Of a DNA stretch of 8,021 nt, positions 5,978 to 8,021 are shown one piece after another (the first letter of the stretch is position 1; every line of letters starts with the position of its first letter). The stretch covers positions 1 through 8,021 of the forward strand of contig DDBO01000008.1 in assembly GCA_002332755.1 (NCBI GenBank), written 5' to 3'. The position numbers were made by a program, and so were the translations under genes. This DNA comes from Bacteroidales bacterium UBA2030. Its GTDB lineage: Bacteria > Bacteroidota > Bacteroidia > Bacteroidales > TTA-H9. Below the pieces are notes generated by a model. It was not told where the DNA came from, did no database searches, and saw only the letters and a list, made by a program, of their open reading frames with translations.

Positions 5978-7296
5978 GCGGAACAGCATTTCAGAAAATA
6001 TACACGCATATAACGCATATTACAAAAGCCACATGCACGCTTAAGGCCACCGGAGTAGGCAATGAGGAGCTGGCTTTGGTTCACGGACGCCTGGCTCAGG
6101 TTGTAAAAATCATGGGCGACCAGGTAACTCTTCAGGTCTTTGCCGGAACGGAAGGCATCCCTTCCAATGCAGAAGTGGTTTTCTTTAATCGTCCGCCTGC
6201 ACTGAAGGTGAGTGAAGACCTGGCCGGTCGTTTCTTTAATGCCTATGGCGACCCCATCGACGGAGGACCTGCAGTGGAAGGAGAAGAACGCGAAATCGGC
6301 GGGCCATCGGTAAATCCTGTACGCCGCAGGCAACCTTCAGAACTCATAGCCACGGGTATCGCCGGTATCGACCTTAACAATTCCCTCGTTACAGGTCAAA
6401 AAATTCCTTTCTTTGCCGACCCCGATCAACCCTTCAACCAGGTGATGGCTATGGTAGCCCTGAGGGCCAAAGCCGATAAAATCATCCTCGGTGGCATGGG
6501 ACTCACCAACGACGACTATCTCTACTACAAAAACGTTTTTGAAAACGCCGGAGCCCTCGACCGTATCATCAGTTTTGTGAATACCACCGAAGATCCCCCG
6601 GTTGAGCGACTCCTGGTTCCCGATATGGCCCTTACCGCTGCCGAATATTTTGCCGTGGATAAGAACGAAAAGGTTCTGGTGCTTCTCACCGATATGACCC
6701 TGTATGCCGACGCCTTGAGTATTGTATCGAACCGCATGGACCAGATACCCTCCAAAGACTCGATGCCCGGCTCGCTCTATTCTGACCTGGCCAAGATTTA
6801 TGAAAAAGCCGTTCAGTTCCCCAGCGGGGGCTCCATCACCATCATCGCCGTTACTACCCTGTCCGGCGGAGATATCACCCACGCCATCCCCGACAACACC
6901 GGATATATTACCGAAGGACAGCTCTTCCTGCGCCGGGATACCGACATAGGGAAAGTTATTGTTGACCCCTTCCGCTCTCTCTCGCGACTGAAACAACTCG
7001 TTATAGGGAAGAAAACCCGTGAAGACCATCCCCAGGTGATGAACGCTGCCGTTCGCCTCTACGCCGATGCAGCCAATGCCAAAACCAAACTGGAAAATGG
7101 TTTCGACCTTACCGATTACGACCAGCGTACGCTGAAATTTGCCAAAGAATATTCTGATAAGTTGCTGGCCATCGACGTAAACATCGATACCGAACGTATG
7201 CTCGATACAGCATGGGAGTTGTTTGCTCGTCATTTCTCCCAGGCCGAAGTGGGTATCAAAAAAGAATTTGTCGATAAATATTGGCCCAAAAACTAA
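5974..7296 (+). CDS. atpB: V-type ATP synthase subunit B (non-catalytic)
   Basis: Alternates with subunit A in the A3B3 head and completes the catalytic site at the A/B interface. It has the RecA-like fold but no Walker A. The loop that would hold it reads GQKIPFFADPDQPFN (141-155), where many B subunits have a GQKLPIFS-x-SGLPHN form. KIILGGMGLTNDDYLYYKN, LLVPDMALTAAEYFA and VLLTDMTLYADAL are B-type core motifs. SLSRL (335-339) carries Arg338, the likely arginine finger that reaches into the A-subunit site. Length is 440 residues, normal for the family. The ATG at 5974 overlaps the atpA stop as ATGA. The stop is followed by a 28-base gap before subunit D. Identification is very secure; the role of individual residues is inferred from family structures. 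Confidence 0.95.
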   Translation: MSGTAFQKIYTHITHITKATCTLKATGVGNEELALVHGRLAQVVKIMGDQVTLQVFAGTEGIPSNAEVVFFNRPPALKVSEDLAGRFFNAYGDPIDGGPAVEGEEREIGGPSVNPVRRRQPSELIATGIAGIDLNNSLVTGQKIPFFADPDQPFNQVMAMVALRAKADKIILGGMGLTNDDYLYYKNVFENAGALDRIISFVNTTEDPPVERLLVPDMALTAAEYFAVDKNEKVLVLLTDMTLYADALSIVSNRMDQIPSKDSMPGSLYSDLAKIYEKAVQFPSGGSITIIAVTTLSGGDITHAIPDNTGYITEGQLFLRRDTDIGKVIVDPFRSLSRLKQLVIGKKTREDHPQVMNAAVRLYADAANAKTKLENGFDLTDYDQRTLKFAKEYSDKLLAIDVNIDTERMLDTAWELFARHFSQAEVGIKKEFVDKYWPKN

Positions 7297-7324
7297 TCCG
7301 GATTACCTATAAGCATTACGATCC

Positions 7325-7927
7325 ATGGCGATAAAATTTCAATACAACAAGACCTCGCTGCAGGAGATGAACAAGCAGCTTCGCATTCGCAAGCGAGCCC
7401 TTCCTACTCTAAAAAATAAGGAATCGGCCCTGCGTGTGGAAGTAAAGCGTGCCAAAGACCATGCCATGGCCCTCGAAGAAAAACTGAATGCAGCCATGCG
7501 CGAATACGACGACATGGTTCGCCTGTGGTGCGAATTCAACCCTACACTGGTGAGCATCCGCGACGTGGAACTCAATATTAAAAAAATCGCAGGGGTAAAA
7601 ACCCCAGTGCTGAACAAAATACATTTCGACATAAAACCCTTCAGCCTTTTCAGTCAGCCGGTATGGTATCTCGACGGAGTAAGTATTCTGGAACGACTGG
7701 CTACTATCGCCATCGAAAGAGAATTTTACCTGGCCAAGATGAACCTTCTGGACCACGCCCGTAAGAAGACCACGCAAAAGGTGAATCTATACGAAAAGGT
7801 TCAGATTCCCGGTTATGAAGAAGCTGTGCTCAAAATAAAGCGCTTTTTGGAAGACGAAGAGAACTTATCGAAATCGTCGCAGAAGATCCTTAAAAACCGT
7901 TTCGACCAGATGGAGGCAGGCCTATGA
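7325..7927 (+). CDS. atpD: V-type ATP synthase subunit D (central rotor shaft)
   Basis: Forms the axle that turns inside the A3B3 head. Residues about 8-70 form one long basic/amphipathic helix (QYNKTSLQEMNKQLRIRKRA, then a Lys-rich stretch), and about 125-195 form the returning helix (ERLATIAIEREFYLAKMNLL and KTTQKVNLYEKVQIPGY). A shorter mixed segment between them corresponds to the hairpin region that contacts other rotor parts. VNLYEKVQIPGYEEAVLKIKR is the characteristic C-terminal signature of the family. At 200 residues it has the normal length. It is the only gene of the operon separated from its upstream neighbour, by 28 bases, with no Shine-Dalgarno before its ATG. Its last four bases overlap the subunit I start. 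Its usual rotor partner, subunit F, is not encoded before or after it in the window. Confidence 0.93.
   Translation: MAIKFQYNKTSLQEMNKQLRIRKRALPTLKNKESALRVEVKRAKDHAMALEEKLNAAMREYDDMVRLWCEFNPTLVSIRDVELNIKKIAGVKTPVLNKIHFDIKPFSLFSQPVWYLDGVSILERLATIAIEREFYLAKMNLLDHARKKTTQKVNLYEKVQIPGYEEAVLKIKRFLEDEENLSKSSQKILKNRFDQMEAGL
7912..7916 (+). promoter_or_regulatory. Shine-Dalgarno GGAGG before subunit I
   Basis: GGAGG sits seven bases upstream of the ATG at 7924, good spacing for ribosome binding. It favours this ATG over a second in-frame ATG four codons later at 7936. Confidence 0.5.
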
Positions 7928-8021
7928 TAGTACCCATGCATAAATACACCTTCCTGGTCTTCCATGCCGATTACCATCCTTTTCTCAAAGGATTGAGGGA
8001 AGTGGGTGTAGTTGACGTGGT
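7924..8021 (+). CDS. atpI: V-type ATP synthase subunit I, N-terminus; gene cut by right window edge
   Basis: Thirty-two codons are visible, starting MIVPMHKYTFLVFHADY and continuing with a helix and a GVVDV strand. The pattern M-x-K-Y-x-F-L-V followed by F-L-x-x-L-R-E-x-G-V-V is the start of the cytoplasmic domain of subunit I, the large membrane stator subunit (usually about 600-650 residues) that holds the ion half-channels and anchors the peripheral stalks. The membrane part lies beyond the window. The start overlaps the subunit D stop as ATGA and is preceded by GGAGG. Gene order after D agrees with this assignment. Confidence 0.85.
   Translation, partial: MIVPMHKYTFLVFHADYHPFLKGLREVGVVDV

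Noticed and set aside
5893..6333. A minus-strand frame spanning the atpA-atpB junction
   Set aside because: It crosses two well-supported coding ends, has low-complexity Cys/Phe/Ser composition and no homology that I recognise.
6337..7233. A 298-codon open frame on the minus strand opposite atpB
   Set aside because: It lies wholly within the strongly conserved atpB gene and its translation is Gly/Val/Phe/His-rich with no family resemblance. It is open because of codon bias on the coding strand.
7300..7324. Possible hairpin in the B-D spacer (GGAT ... ATCC)
   Set aside because: Only a four-base stem with a 17-base loop, too weak to be a terminator or attenuator.
1..8021. Signs of mobile elements, CRISPR, tRNA genes or horizontal transfer
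   Set aside because: No transposase, integrase, regular spacer array, cloverleaf or flanking repeats were seen. All genes are housekeeping types with similar codon style; the ATPase genes only look somewhat richer in C-ending codons than murF-anmK.

Overview
The window looks like a chromosomal, mid-GC segment from a member of the Bacteroidota, most likely an anaerobic Bacteroidales-type organism. The evidence is the protein style of every gene, the promoter form TTTG-N18-TAnnTTTG, several starts without a Shine-Dalgarno, and a V-type ATPase operon of the compact order E-DUF2764-A-B-D-I. The genus cannot be fixed from the sequence. No mobile element, CRISPR array, tRNA or rRNA is visible.

Layout. 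Bases 1-137 (minus strand) carry the N-terminus of a small CoA-binding (Rossmann) protein. Bases 138-250 form a divergent promoter region with a TAnnTTTG-type -7 box on each strand. Bases 251-2603 hold two overlapping cell-wall genes. murF makes the last cytoplasmic UDP-MurNAc-pentapeptide precursor. anmK phosphorylates anhydroMurNAc released during wall turnover. De novo synthesis and recycling of peptidoglycan are therefore in one transcription unit.

Bases 2604-2763 are an AT-rich spacer with short direct and inverted repeats, possibly a weak terminator, followed by the best promoter in the window. From 2764 to the right edge runs a V/A-type ATPase operon: subunit E (peripheral stalk), a DUF2764 protein, subunit A (catalytic), subunit B (non-catalytic, supplies an arginine finger), subunit D (central rotor shaft) and the first 32 codons of subunit I (membrane stator). 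All junctions overlap by 1 or 4 bases except B-D, which has a 28-base spacer. The membrane ring subunit K is presumably beyond the right edge.

The region is mostly ordinary. The item most worth attention is the DUF2764 gene. It sits where Thermus- and archaeal-type operons carry subunit C, and neither a recognisable C nor F gene lies between E and I. This suggests, but does not prove, that DUF2764 is a diverged or replacement rotor-coupling subunit.
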